Assembly (NCBI RefSeq): GCF_029027965.1
Contig: NZ_CP119082.1
Coordinates: 3,085,001-3,149,000 of the forward strand
Source of the DNA: Paracoccus sp. S3-43
GTDB taxonomy: Bacteria > Pseudomonadota > Alphaproteobacteria > Rhodobacterales > Rhodobacteraceae
Reading direction: 5' to 3'
Length of the DNA stretch: 64,000 nucleotides
Positions 17,524 to 26,105 of the stretch are shown here, one piece after another; the first letter of the stretch is position 1; the number at the start of each line of letters is the position of its first letter. A model generated the notes under the pieces. That model was given only the letters and a program-made list of their open reading frames with translations. It was not told the DNA's origin and ran no database searches. Made by a program: the position numbers and the translations under genes.

Positions 17524-18478
17524 TGTTCAGTCCCGGCATCTGGTGGATCGGGTTTAGGATGAATCTGTCTGGCTCTGATGTCCAGATCTTGCAGATGTAT
17601 TCGTAGGGCGTGAGGCCGCCGAGGGTCTTGAGCCTACGCGCGAAGTTGTAGGCTGCCATGAAGTCGGCGAGATGCGTGCGGAGCTCGTCGTGGCTGGTGT
17701 AGTGAAAGCGTTTGACGGTGGCGTCCTTGATCGTGCGGTTCATCCGCTCGACCTGACCGTTGGTCCACGGGTGGTTGGGCTTCGTCAGGCGGTGCTCAAT
17801 GCCGTTGGCCTCGCAGATCATGTCAAAGCGCATAGGTCTGGAATAGATGGTGTTCCGGTTCCGAGGCTGCTCGGCGAACTGAATACCGTTGTCGGTGAGG
17901 ATGGTATGGACCTGATAGGGCACGGCTTCGAGCATGTGCTGCAGGAACTCCCAAGCTGTCTTCCTGTCCGCCTTGTCGACGAGCTGGGTCACGGCAAACT
18001 TGCTCGTGCGGTCAATGCCGACGAACAGGTAAAGCTTGCCTTCAGCAGTCTGCACCTCGGCGATGTCGATATGAAAGAAGCCGATAGGGTAGCGCTTGAA
18101 CTTCGACCGTTTCGGCTTGTCGCCTTCCACGTCGGGCAGTCGAGAGATGCCGTGGCGCTGAAGGCACCGATGCAGCGCTGAGCGTGTCAGGTGTGGAATT
18201 GATGGCTGCAGGGCATAGAGGCAGTCGTCCAGCGGCAAAAGCGTGTGCAGCCTGAACGCGACGATGGCCGCCTCCTCGGCTTCTGTCAAAACCGTGGAGC
18301 GTGGCTCCTTCGGCCCTGTCTTGAGATCATCGACCGTCACTCGCTTGCGCCACTTCGCCACTGTCTTGGGGTTAATGCCGAGCTCCCGGCTCAGCGTCGC
18401 GAGCGAAGCTTGCGATCGTTGTATTGCAGCTCTGACGGCGTGCGTGGTCGTGGCGCTCCCGTGACGAACCTGGCCCAT
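17519..18478 (-). CDS. IS481 family transposase
   Basis: A full-length DDE transposase of about 319 residues. It has an N-terminal helix-turn-helix ('[21 protein letters not shown]'), then the catalytic core with Asp in 'FHIDIAEV', Asp in 'ILTDNGIQF' and Glu in '[13 protein letters not shown]'. The start at 18478 follows GGAGGGA; an in-frame ATG at 18493 is possible. The stop codon TAG is not in the element: it is formed by the CCTAGG target duplication at 17518-17523, read on the minus strand. Confidence 0.93.
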   Translation of the reverse strand: MGQVRHGSATTTHAVRAAIQRSQASLATLSRELGINPKTVAKWRKRVTVDDLKTGPKEPRSTVLTEAEEAAIVAFRLHTLLPLDDCLYALQPSIPHLTRSALHRCLQRHGISRLPDVEGDKPKRSKFKRYPIGFFHIDIAEVQTAEGKLYLFVGIDRTSKFAVTQLVDKADRKTAWEFLQHMLEAVPYQVHTILTDNGIQFAEQPRNRNTIYSRPMRFDMICEANGIEHRLTKPNHPWTNGQVERMNRTIKDATVKRFHYTSHDELRTHLADFMAAYNFARRLKTLGGLTPYEYICKIWTSEPDRFILNPIHQMPGLNT

Positions 18479-18534
18479 AATGCTTCCCTCCATTCCTGAG
18501 AAAGGATCGCACCATCAAACCGTGGGATCAAACA
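17524..18534 (-). mobile_element. IS481 family insertion sequence (1,011 bp)
   Basis: The ends are TGTTCAGTCCC at 17524 and, on the other strand, TGTTTGATCCC at 18534, forming imperfect inverted repeats with TG...CA termini. CCTAGG flanks both sides (17518-17523 and 18535-18540) as a 6-bp target duplication. The element lies inside nadB. A diverged, broken relative lies at 38095-39636. Confidence 0.9.
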
Positions 18535-18599
18535 CCTAGGCCGTGTTGACAAAAGGGATTCACAGGACGTGCTGAACGTGATTCAAGCTGGTATCTGCG

Positions 18600-19031
18600 A
18601 TGGAGACCAGCTTGGCACGAGACCTGATGTCTGACGAGGAATGGGCGTTTCACGAACGCTTCATTCTGGCCGTCCGCGCACCGAACGGGCGCAAACCCAT
18701 GAACCATCGTCTTGTTCTGGATGGGATTTTCTGGATAGCCCGCACAGGTTCGCCGTGGCGTGACCTGCCGGAAGAGTTCGGCAAGTGGTCGTCGGTCTAC
18801 CGCCAGTTCCGGCGCTGGACCCTGGCCGGGCTGTGGGAAGGGATACTGGAGGCCCTGAACGAGAGCGGGGTGGTTCCAGCGGCCTTGCAGATGATCGACA
18901 GCACCGTGGTCCGCGCCCATCATCAGGCAGCGGGCGCTAAAGGGGGACTCCGCGACAGGGTTTTGGCCGTTCGCGAGGTGGCTTCACGACAAAGATCCAC
19001 CTCCGCGTCAATGGCGCAGGCCTGCCCATGA
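18600..19031 (+). CDS. IS5/IS427 transposase, first frame
   Basis: The 143-residue first frame carries the N-terminal domain of an IS5-family transposase ('LMSDEEWAFHERFI', 'WRDLPEEFGKWSSVYRQFRRW') and the first catalytic Asp in 'MIDSTVVRAHHQAAGAKGG'. After about residue 118 the sequence stops resembling transposase. The expected continuation 'GFGRSRGGFTTKIHLRVNG' is in the -1 frame, so a -1 ribosomal shift near the GGGTTTTGG stretch at 18957 is needed for the full enzyme. Confidence 0.85.
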   Translation: METSLARDLMSDEEWAFHERFILAVRAPNGRKPMNHRLVLDGIFWIARTGSPWRDLPEEFGKWSSVYRQFRRWTLAGLWEGILEALNESGVVPAALQMIDSTVVRAHHQAAGAKGGLRDRVLAVREVASRQRSTSASMAQACP

Positions 19032-19387
19032 GGTCGGACATCACGCCGGGCCAGACATCGGACTATCTGGGCTTTGACCTCATCATGGACGACAACCTGC
19101 CAGAGCCCTCCGTCCTGCTGGCGGATCGCGGCTATGACTCTGACAGGGTTCGAGAAACCATGGAGGCGCGCAACGTCGTGCCGGTGATCCCGATGCGAAA
19201 GTCCCGCAAGCTGCGCGTGGCCGTGGACCGAACCCTTTACCGGCTGCGCAACCTCGTCGAGCGCTGCTTCAACAAGCTCAAGAATGCCCGCCGCGTCGCC
19301 ACCCGCTACGACAAAACCGCAGAGAGCTTCCTGGGCTTCATCGACATCACCTCGATCCGCATCTGGCTCCGCCATTTGTCAACATGA
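19028..19387 (+). CDS. IS5/IS427 transposase, second frame
   Basis: The 119-residue second frame supplies the rest of the DDE core, including Asp in 'LLADRGYDSDRVRE' and Glu in 'LVERCFNKLKNARRVATRYDK'. It overlaps the first frame by ATGA at its ATG, but the homologous reading extends upstream of that ATG. It is therefore probably expressed as a frameshift fusion. Confidence 0.85.
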   Translation: MRSDITPGQTSDYLGFDLIMDDNLPEPSVLLADRGYDSDRVRETMEARNVVPVIPMRKSRKLRVAVDRTLYRLRNLVERCFNKLKNARRVATRYDKTAESFLGFIDITSIRIWLRHLST

Positions 19388-19801
19388 CCTAGGGCCTCGC
19401 CCCGGATGCGCGGGGGATTGGTCGTGACCGCGTAAAGCCCGCCCGATCCGCCCCCGGCGACCAGCACCGCCGGGGCCGCGACCGTCACCGAGGCCGATCC
19501 CGACGCCCGCGCCAGGTCGATCCCCGCCACGCGGCCGCCGTCGATCCGCAGGCTGGTCGCCACCCAGCCTTCGGCCACCTGGACCGAGGGCGCGGCGCGG
19601 ATGGCGGCGATCAGGACGCGCATGATCTGCGCCCCCGCCTGGTCGCCCTGGACGCGGACCATCGCGGTCGAAGGGCGTGCCCAGCGTCGTCAGGCGCAGG
19701 ATATGGTCGCGCGCCTCGGCCGTGACCAGCCGGGCAACGGCGGCATCGACAAGGCCCGCCAGCCCCGCGCCGACGATCACCACGCGGTCGGTCGCGATCA
19801 T
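19388..19801 (-). pseudogene. nadB: nadB 5' part with internal deletions
   Basis: The N-terminus starts as L-aspartate oxidase ('MIATDRVVIVGAGLAG', the FAD-binding loop) but then jumps directly to 'LVDAAVARLVTAEARDHILRL', which in intact NadB lies about 55 residues further on. The lost part holds the conserved S-S-x-W-A-Q-G-G flavin region. A second gap removes about 20 residues after 'TLGTPFDRD' and shifts the frame to 'MVRVQGDQAGAQIM'. The fragment ends at the IS junction after G-E-A-L. It starts 4 bp after the nadA stop. Confidence 0.9.
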
Positions 19802-19805
19802 CCCC

Positions 19806-20679
19806 TCAGGCCGCCAGTTGCCGCGACAGGTCGATCATCCGCTGCACCGCCCGCCGCGCGGGGGCGGCGATGGCCGGGTCGACCTCGACCTGCCCGGTCA
19901 TGGAATGCAGCGACCACAGCACCTTTTCCCGGGTGATCCTCTTCATATGGGGGCACATGTTGCACGGCCCGAGGAACTCGACCTCGGGATGCGCGTCCGC
20001 GATGTTCGCGGCCATCGAGCATTCCGTGACCAGCATCGCTTGGCGGGGCCGTTCGCGGCCCACCCAGTCGATGATATGCGCGGTCGAACCCGCGAAATCG
20101 GCCTCGGCCACCACGTCGGGGGGGCATTCGGGATGGGCGATGATCTTCAGCCCCGGATGCCAGTCGCGGAAATCGCGCAGATCCTGGGGCGTGAAGCGTT
20201 CTTGGACGATGCAGGCCCCGTCCCACCAGACGATCCGCTTCTGCGGCACCTGCTTGGCGACGTTCTGCGCCAGCCATTTGTCGGGCGTCATGATCACCGT
20301 GTCGCCCGGCATCGCCGCGACGATCTGCGCGGCATTGGACGAGGTGCAGCAGATGTCGGACGCGGCCTTCACCGCCGCCGTGATGTCCGCATCGACCCGC
20401 GTGACCTCGATGGCCAGTTGCAGGCTGTCGCCCACCACGTCGGCGATGCCGTGATAGATGTCGGGCGTCATGTAGTTATGCGCCAGCACCACCGCGCCGC
20501 GCTCCGCCTTCAGCCGGTTGATCGCCGCCACATAGGGCGCGGCCATGGCCCAGTCGGGGAAGGGCATCACCCGGTCGATGCGGGCATGGATATGGGCCAT
20601 GTCGCGGGCCAGATCGACCGATGGCGCCAGATCGTAATGGGGCCGCCAGTTCGGCGCGGATGGTCGTCACGTCCAGCAA
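19806..20679 (-). pseudogene. nadA: nadA (quinolinate synthase), frameshifted and deleted
   Basis: The gene starts at a TTG (20679) after a GGAGGAG site with 'LDVTTIRAELAA', but a GGGG run at 20639-20642 carries an extra G that shifts the frame. The correct frame resumes at 'DMAHIHARIDRVMPFPDWAM'. Later, 'EVTRVDAD' is joined directly to 'ITAAVKAASDICCTSSN' (junction about 20376-20390). This lacks about 60 residues that in NadA hold the H-F-M-A-E-T motif and the first of three [4Fe-4S] cysteines. The other two remain ('WDGACIV' and 'CNMCPHMK'). The product cannot be active. Confidence 0.9.
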
Positions 20680-20812
20680 GATCGGCTCCTCCCGGCGGCG
20701 CCGATGACGGCGCGGCCCCGATTGATGGTGGCTGGCGGCTGTCCTAGCGGGTCATTGACGCTGCGGCAACTATGATCCGCGTTTTCAGGGACGGGCCTGG
20801 CCTGCGGGCAGG

Positions 20813-21430
20813 TCATGGGGCTTTCACGAGCCTCAACAGCGTCATCATGCCTAGGGGCGGCAGGGTGCATTCCTCGGCAAGCGACAACCGCGCCTCGGCC
20901 AGCACCCGGCTGCGGTCGAAATCCGAATGCCAGCCCAGCAGGTCGGCCAGCGGCGCGGCAATCCGTTCGGCCAGGGCCAGCGCACCCGCCTTGCGCGCGA
21001 AATGATTGACGATGACCACGCTTCCGCCGGGGCGCACCACGCGGGCGATCTCGGACATGACCTTTTCGGGTTCGGGCACCACCGAGATGACATGCATGGC
21101 CGCGACGTGATCGAAGCTGTCATTCGGAAAGTCCATGTCGCGGGCATCCATCCGATGTAGCGCGGCCACGTTGCGCAGCCCTTCGGCGGCGACCTTGGCG
21201 CGGGCCTTGTCCAGCATCTCGGCGCTGTAGTCGACGCCGGTGACCGTGACACGCCCGTCATAGTGGCGCAGCGCCAGCCCGGTGCCCACGCCCACCTCCA
21301 GGACGGAACCGCCCAGGTCGCTCAGCAGCGCCGTGGCCCTGCGGCGCCCGACCTGCGTGATCGCCCCGAAGGTTCGGTCATAGACCGGCGCCCAGCGGGC
21401 ATAGGATCGTTCGACTGCCTGAAGTTCCAT
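20813..21430 (-). CDS. pmtA: SAM-dependent methyltransferase, PE N-methyltransferase (PmtA-like)
   Basis: The 205-residue class I methyltransferase has motif I 'VLEVGVGTGLALRHY' near 44 and 'VTGVDYSAEMLDKARAK' near 64, with 'HVISVVPEPEKVMSEIARVVRPGG' after. It resembles the small Rhodobacter-type PmtA that methylates phosphatidylethanolamine to phosphatidylcholine. Genomic context supports this strongly: it is the third gene after psd and pssA, starting directly after the pssA stop codon. A ubiquinone methyltransferase-like role is the alternative from sequence alone. Confidence 0.8.
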   Translation of the reverse strand: MELQAVERSYARWAPVYDRTFGAITQVGRRRATALLSDLGGSVLEVGVGTGLALRHYDGRVTVTGVDYSAEMLDKARAKVAAEGLRNVAALHRMDARDMDFPNDSFDHVAAMHVISVVPEPEKVMSEIARVVRPGGSVVIVNHFARKAGALALAERIAAPLADLLGWHSDFDRSRVLAEARLSLAEECTLPPLGMMTLLRLVKAP

Positions 21431-22183
21431 TCATTCCACCTTTCGTGCGGGCCGCCGCCGAAGCCTGGTCCATTCCCGCGCCAGCAGCAGCAGATAGCCA
21501 AGATCCAGAAACACCAGCGTCAGCCAGGGATAGGTCAGCAGCGCCGCCCCCAGCGCCACCGCGCCCAGCAGCAGCAGCCGCGCCTGTTCGGGACGGATGC
21601 TGACCGGGCCCAGGGCGGGCGTCGGCAGGCGGCTGATCATCAGCGCCGCGACCGCCATCATCCACAGCGCGCAGGCCGGTTCCGGAAGGACCGCGGCGGG
21701 GATGAGCTTGGCCAGGAAGATCGGCAGCAGGGCCAGCATCGCCCCGGCGGGCGAGGGCACGCCTGCGAATGTTGTCTTGGGCAGGGCCGACGCCAGCGGA
21801 TCGCGGCTGCCGATGTTGAACCGCGCCAGCCGCAGCACGCAGGCCACGGCATAGAGCAGCGCGGCGATCCAGCCCGCGCCCCCGGTCCCGTCGAAGGCCC
21901 AGAGATAGAGGACCAAGGCAGGCGCCACCCCGAAATTGACGAAATCGCAAAGCGAATCGAGTTCCGCGCCCATCGCGCTCTCGCTGCGCAGCCTGCGGGC
22001 CAGCCGTCCGTCGAGCCCGTCGAGCATGGCCGCCAGAAGGATCAAGGCCGCCGCCTTGTCGAATTCTCCGGTGATGGCCAGGCGGATCGCCGTCAGGCCC
22101 GCGCAGAGCGCCCCCAGGGTCAGGGCATTCGGCAGCAACTGCACCACGGACAATCGGGACCGAGGGTCCGGGCGGGCGTTCAT
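21431..22183 (-). CDS. pssA: CDP-diacylglycerol--serine O-phosphatidyltransferase
   Basis: The 250-residue polytopic membrane enzyme makes phosphatidylserine. The CDP-alcohol phosphotransferase signature D-G-x2-A-R...G...D-x3-D appears as 'DGLDGRLARRLRSESAMGAE' followed by 'LDSLCD' (residues about 55-80). Several hydrophobic helices follow. It lies 2 bp after psd and directly before pmtA, giving a compact psd-pssA-pmtA operon for PS, PE and PC. Confidence 0.93.
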   Translation of the reverse strand: MNARPDPRSRLSVVQLLPNALTLGALCAGLTAIRLAITGEFDKAAALILLAAMLDGLDGRLARRLRSESAMGAELDSLCDFVNFGVAPALVLYLWAFDGTGGAGWIAALLYAVACVLRLARFNIGSRDPLASALPKTTFAGVPSPAGAMLALLPIFLAKLIPAAVLPEPACALWMMAVAALMISRLPTPALGPVSIRPEQARLLLLGAVALGAALLTYPWLTLVFLDLGYLLLLAREWTRLRRRPARKVE

Positions 22184-22185
22184 CC

Positions 22186-22878
22186 TCAGTCCACCAGGGC
22201 CGGACGCGCGGCCTCCATGCGCCCCAGCTCGGCGATCACCGTCTCGCCCGCGATCATCGTCTGTCCCACGGCAACCAGTGGGGACACCCCCGGCGGCAGA
22301 TAGACATCCAGGCGCGACCCGAACCGGATCAGCCCAAAGCGCTCGCCCGTCCGCAGGCTCTGACCTTCCCTGGTCCAGCACAGGATGCGCCGCGCCACCA
22401 GGCCGGCGATCTGCACCACCGCAAGGCGCCGCCCGTCGGCCAGTTCCAGGCACAGCCCGTTGCGCTCGTTATGCGCGCTGGCCTTGTCCAGCGAGGCATT
22501 GAAGAACTTGCCGGGCCGATAGGCGACCGACAGCACACGCCCTGCCGCCGGGGCACGGTTCACATGGCAATTGAACACCGACATGAAGACGCTGACGCGC
22601 ATCAGCGCCACCGGCTCCATCCCCAGCTCGGCAGGCGGCACGGCCGGCTCGATAAGCGAGACGACGCCGTCGGCGGGGCTGACGATCAGCCCCTCGCCCT
22701 GCGGAACGGCGCGGCGCGGATCGCGGAAGAAATAGTAGCACCAGACGGTCAGCCCCAGCCCCAGCCAGCCGAGCGGCTGCCACACAAGGAAAAGGCCAAG
22801 CGTGACAAGGGCAAAGACGGTCAGGAAACGATAGCCTTCCCGGTGCATCGGCCTGAGAAAGGTGCCCCACATCGTCAT
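22186..22878 (-). CDS. psd: Phosphatidylserine decarboxylase proenzyme
   Basis: The 230-residue protein is the short Psd form. Self-cleavage at a Gly-Ser bond gives a pyruvoyl enzyme; the site is '[15 protein letters not shown]' near residue 190. Other conserved parts are '[12 protein letters not shown]', 'IVSPADGVV' and '[17 protein letters not shown]'. Two N-terminal hydrophobic stretches anchor it in the membrane. ATG at 22878 or 22872 are equally plausible. It heads the phospholipid operon. Confidence 0.92.
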   Translation of the reverse strand: MTMWGTFLRPMHREGYRFLTVFALVTLGLFLVWQPLGWLGLGLTVWCYYFFRDPRRAVPQGEGLIVSPADGVVSLIEPAVPPAELGMEPVALMRVSVFMSVFNCHVNRAPAAGRVLSVAYRPGKFFNASLDKASAHNERNGLCLELADGRRLAVVQIAGLVARRILCWTREGQSLRTGERFGLIRFGSRLDVYLPPGVSPLVAVGQTMIAGETVIAELGRMEAARPALVD

Positions 22879-23029
22879 GCGTCCGTATTCCCCTTCCCAC
22901 CCCCCGGTCCGGCGCGCATAGCACCGTCGGGAAATGGGGTCAAACAAAGACGACGCTTTATCTTTGTTTTGCGACATGCCTTGCGGGCGGAGACGGCCGG
23001 CTGGAACGGACCGGCCACGGGGTTTTCCT

Positions 23030-23265
23030 TCACTGCCCCTTAGGGTCCGACGGGCAACGCGCGGACAACTCGCGCAGCAGGGTCCGGGCCTGAGCCTCCA
23101 TCTGAACCTCGTCCGGGACCAGGGGGACAGTTCCTGGCGCCGGAACAGGTTCGCCACCATGTCCAGGTTCTCGCACCGGGCCGGATCCTGGAACACCTTG
23201 GCGATGCTCAGTCTTTGCCGCCAGACCGGCTTGAAACAGTCGTTGCGAGTTTTTCCACGATCCAT
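23030..23265 (-). pseudogene. Possible small gene with a frameshift, unknown function
   Basis: From an ATG at 23265 the minus strand reads '[17 protein letters not shown]', continuing with '[26 protein letters not shown]'. A plausible continuation, '[20 protein letters not shown]' and a few more residues to a stop, is in another frame. The joined product of about 75 residues would be amphipathic and protein-like. A single shift near 23125 would explain it. I do not recognise the family; it may also be chance. Confidence 0.3.
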
Positions 23266-23559
23266 TCCAAAACATTCGCGGATGGGGGCAGAAAATGACG
23301 CGCAAAAAGGATCGTCGATAAGGGGAGATGCGCCTGAGGGGTGATGGCGTCGGCAGGCTGTTGTTCTGCGCACTGTCAGGGTCAAAGAGGACGCAATCTC
23401 TGGAGACCCTGGGGAACGGCGGCTAAGGGGACCACGGCGTCAAGGAAAAAAGTGGCATCGCCGTTCCCAAGCGGAACCTCGGGGGTCGCACCCGCGTTCA
23501 TACCGCGAAGCCCAGTGGCCGGTGGATGCGGCCACACCCTCCTCCCTCTTCTCTCTGAT

Positions 23560-23585
23560 GCCCCGGCGTTTTCCCGCGCCGGGGC
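23560..23585 (-). terminator. Hairpin after the hydroquinone-reductase gene
   Basis: A perfect 9-bp stem GCCCCGGCG/CGCCGGGGC (23560-23568 with 23577-23585) with an 8-nt loop lies about 20 bases past the stop codon of the minus-strand gene. There is no U-tract. Confidence 0.45.
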
Positions 23586-23606
23586 TTCGTTCATCCGCGC
23601 CCCTGT

Positions 23607-24581
23607 TCATCCGCGGCCATGCGGGGCGGTCCAGTCCAGATCCGGGCCGATGGGAATGATCCGGTGGGGGTTCACCGTGTCGTGGCTGAAGTAATAGTGG
23701 CGCATGAAATGGTCGGGGCGCACCGTCTCGGCCACGCCGGACCATTGATACAGTTCGCGCGCCCAGGCCCACAGGTTCGGGTAATCGACGATCCGGCGGC
23801 GGTTGCATTTGAAATGCGTGTGATAGACCGCGTCGAAGCGCGCGATGGTGGTGAACAGGCGCCAGTCGGCCTCGGTGATCCGGTCGCCCAGCAGATAGCG
23901 TTTCTCGGCCAGGATGCCCTCGATCCAGTCCAGGCTGTCGAACAGGGGGTGGACGGCCTTGTCGTAAGCCTCCTGGCTGGTGGCGAAGCCCGCCTTGTAG
24001 ACGCCGTTGTTCACTGTCTCGTAAACGCGCGTGTTCACCGCCTCGATCCGGTCGCGCAGGGCTTCGGGCCAATAGTCGTCGCGGTTGCCCGTCACCCCGT
24101 CGAAGGCCGAATTGACCATGCGGATGATGTCGGCGCTTTCGTTCGACACGATCCGGTCTCCGTCGCGGTCCCACAGCACCGGCACCGTCACCCGCCCCGA
24201 GGCCCTGGGATCGGCGCGCAGATAGATGTCGCGCAGATAGGGCAGGCCGAACAGCCGGTCGCCGGTCGCGCCGTCGAAATCGGTGCGGAATTCCCAGCCG
24301 TTCCACAGCATGTCAGGATGGACGACCGACACGCCGATATGATCCGCCAGCCCCTTCAGCGCCCGGAAGATCAGCGCCCGATGCGCCCAGGGGCAGGCAT
24401 AGGAGACATAGAGGTGATAGCGCCCGCTTTCCGCCTTGAAGCCGCCCTCGCCCGTGGGGCCGGGGCTGCCGTCCGCCGTGACACAGTTGCGGTGGCGCGC
24501 GGTGTCGCGGAGGAATTCGCCGCCGCTGGCCTCGGTATCGTACCACTCGTCCTTCCAGACGCCCTCGACCAGCTGGCCCAT
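23607..24581 (-). CDS. Glutathionyl-hydroquinone reductase (Xi-class GST)
   Basis: The 324-residue protein belongs to the YqjG/PcpF-type glutathione transferases that reduce glutathionyl-hydroquinones. The catalytic Cys is in 'YACPWAHRALIFRALKGL' near residue 62. The Xi-class pattern 'GRVTVPVLWDRDGDRIVSNES' follows, and the C-terminal all-alpha domain contains 'GDRITEADWRLFTTIARFDAVY' (about 226-247). GGAGAGG precedes the ATG. It is likely cytosolic and may recycle quinone adducts. Confidence 0.9.
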   Translation of the reverse strand: MGQLVEGVWKDEWYDTEASGGEFLRDTARHRNCVTADGSPGPTGEGGFKAESGRYHLYVSYACPWAHRALIFRALKGLADHIGVSVVHPDMLWNGWEFRTDFDGATGDRLFGLPYLRDIYLRADPRASGRVTVPVLWDRDGDRIVSNESADIIRMVNSAFDGVTGNRDDYWPEALRDRIEAVNTRVYETVNNGVYKAGFATSQEAYDKAVHPLFDSLDWIEGILAEKRYLLGDRITEADWRLFTTIARFDAVYHTHFKCNRRRIVDYPNLWAWARELYQWSGVAETVRPDHFMRHYYFSHDTVNPHRIIPIGPDLDWTAPHGRG

Positions 24582-24635
24582 CGTCCTCTCCTCCGTCTTG
24601 GCTGCCAGGGCAACGGGCCGGGGCGGCCTGGGGTT

Positions 24636-25952
24636 TCAGGCGATGGCCTGCTCGCGGGTCTCGGACCTGATCAGCAGCAGCGCCAGCGCGCCCAGCAGCA
24701 GCAGGCCCGCGAAGGCGCCGATGGCGACGCCGAAGCCCTTGGCAAAGACCACCCCCAGCAGGCTGGGCGCCAGGATCCCGCCAAGCCGCGCCACGGCGCT
24801 GGCCGTGCCCATGCCGGTGCCGCGCAGATGCGTCGGGTAAAGCTCGGGCGTAAAGGCATAGAGCGCGCCCCAGGTGCCCAGCAGCGCGAAGCTCATCAGG
24901 ATCAGCGCGGTCGCGACCATCGCGGTGCCCGTCGCCACCGCGAACAGCGCGCACCCCGCGGCGCTGAGCAGCAGGAAGGCCAGCAGCGTCGCGCGACGGC
25001 CCACCGCCTCGACCCCCCAGGCGGCCAGGGCGTATCCCGGCACCTGCGCCAGCGCCAGGATCACCAGGAAGCCATAGCCGCGCACGAAGCCGAACCCCTC
25101 GGTCGCAAGCTGGCCAGGCACCCAGACGAAGACGCCGTAATAGGACAGCGACACCAGGAACCACACCGCCAGCACGCCGATGGTCCGCGCCCGCAGCAGG
25201 TCCGAAAAGATCGAGGTCTCGGATCCCGTCGGCACCGGCGCCGGGATCAGTTCCGCGTCGGACGGCAGCGCCTGGACGCCGTTGACGACCAGCACCCGGT
25301 CCACGACCGCCCGCGCGCCCGCCTGATCGCCCCTGCGGATCAGGAACATCGGCGATTCGGGCAGCCACAGCCGCAGGAAGATGCCGATCACGGCGGGAAT
25401 CGCCGCCACCGCGAAAATCCACCGCCAGGGCGCCACAACCCCCTGGGCTGCGGCGATCCAGGCGGTCAGGGCCACGATGATCGTGCCGATGGCCCAGAAC
25501 CCCTCCAGCCAGACCAGCCAGCGGCCCCGGTTCCGGGGCGGCAGGAATTCGGCCATCATCGCGTAATCGACAGGCAGCGTGCCGCCCACCGCCACGCCGG
25601 TCAGGAAGCGCAGCACCAGAAGCAGCGTGAAATCCTGCGCAAACACGGATGCCAGGCCGAAGATCGCGTCCATCCCCACCGTCAGCACCAGGATGTTGCG
25701 CCGCCCGATCCGGTCGGCCACCCGGCCGAAGACGAAAGCGCCCAGGAACATGCCCAGGAAGAACACCGTGCCCACCTGGAAGGCGGTCACACGCTCGATC
25801 CCGAAGGTGGCGGCGATCGAGGGCGCGGCGAAGCCCACCGCGATCACCTGCATCGCATCGGCGGCCCAGACCAGGCCGAAGATCCCCAGAAGCCGCCACT
25901 GGAACCGCCCGGCCCCGCCGCGCGCCAAAGCCTCGTCCACCGTCAACCGCAT
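24636..25952 (-). CDS. MFS transporter, metabolite:H+ symporter type
   Basis: The 438-residue protein has 12 predicted membrane helices with MFS signatures: 'GRVADRIGRRNILVL' after helix 2, 'RFLTGVAVGGTLPVDYAMMAEFLPPRNRGRW' region near 108, and 'ALYAFTPELYPTHLRGTGMG' near 364. The last two are typical of the sugar/aromatic-acid and SV2-like subfamily. The substrate cannot be told. The start at 25952 follows AGGGGGG; the open frame continues upstream without homology. Confidence 0.88.
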   Translation of the reverse strand: MRLTVDEALARGGAGRFQWRLLGIFGLVWAADAMQVIAVGFAAPSIAATFGIERVTAFQVGTVFFLGMFLGAFVFGRVADRIGRRNILVLTVGMDAIFGLASVFAQDFTLLLVLRFLTGVAVGGTLPVDYAMMAEFLPPRNRGRWLVWLEGFWAIGTIIVALTAWIAAAQGVVAPWRWIFAVAAIPAVIGIFLRLWLPESPMFLIRRGDQAGARAVVDRVLVVNGVQALPSDAELIPAPVPTGSETSIFSDLLRARTIGVLAVWFLVSLSYYGVFVWVPGQLATEGFGFVRGYGFLVILALAQVPGYALAAWGVEAVGRRATLLAFLLLSAAGCALFAVATGTAMVATALILMSFALLGTWGALYAFTPELYPTHLRGTGMGTASAVARLGGILAPSLLGVVFAKGFGVAIGAFAGLLLLGALALLLIRSETREQAIA

Positions 25953-26105
25953 CGCTGCCCCCCTGGCCGTGCCCGATGGCGCTGCATAGCCGCAGTTTTC
26001 CCGATCACCAAGCGCGTATTGATCTTTCACGACAATTTCCTGCCGCTGCGGCAACTCGACAGCGACCGGCCGCGCCGCTAGGGTCCGCGGCAAAGGAGCC
26101 TGCCC

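Larger units (their letters stand above)
18539..19389 (+). mobile_element. IS5 family, IS427-like insertion sequence (851 bp)
   Basis: Inverted repeats GGCCGTGTTGACAAA (left) and GGTCATGTTGACAAA (right, reverse complement) bound the element. The flanking TA dinucleotides sit within CTAG on both sides, as usual for IS427-group elements that target CTAG. It abuts the IS481 element through a shared CCTAGG. Both interrupt nadB after the codons for G-E-A-L. Confidence 0.88.
22879..23606. other. 728-bp gene-poor region
   Basis: This stretch between psd and the hydroquinone-reductase gene has no convincing intact gene. It holds a possible frameshifted small gene (23030-23265), a GC hairpin (23560-23585) and, presumably, the psd promoter. 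Open frames running into it from psd have no ribosome-binding site or family similarity. Confidence 0.5.

Noticed and set aside
16840-20645. nad frameshifts as sequencing errors only
   Set aside because: Several are 1-nt changes in short G runs and could be errors, but the missing internal segments, conserved-site substitutions and IS insertions cannot be.
23619-26081. 820-codon open frame on the plus strand
   Set aside because: It is antisense to the hydroquinone reductase and MFS genes. Its translation is His/Arg/Gln/Gly-rich low complexity, typical of reverse frames in GC-rich coding DNA.
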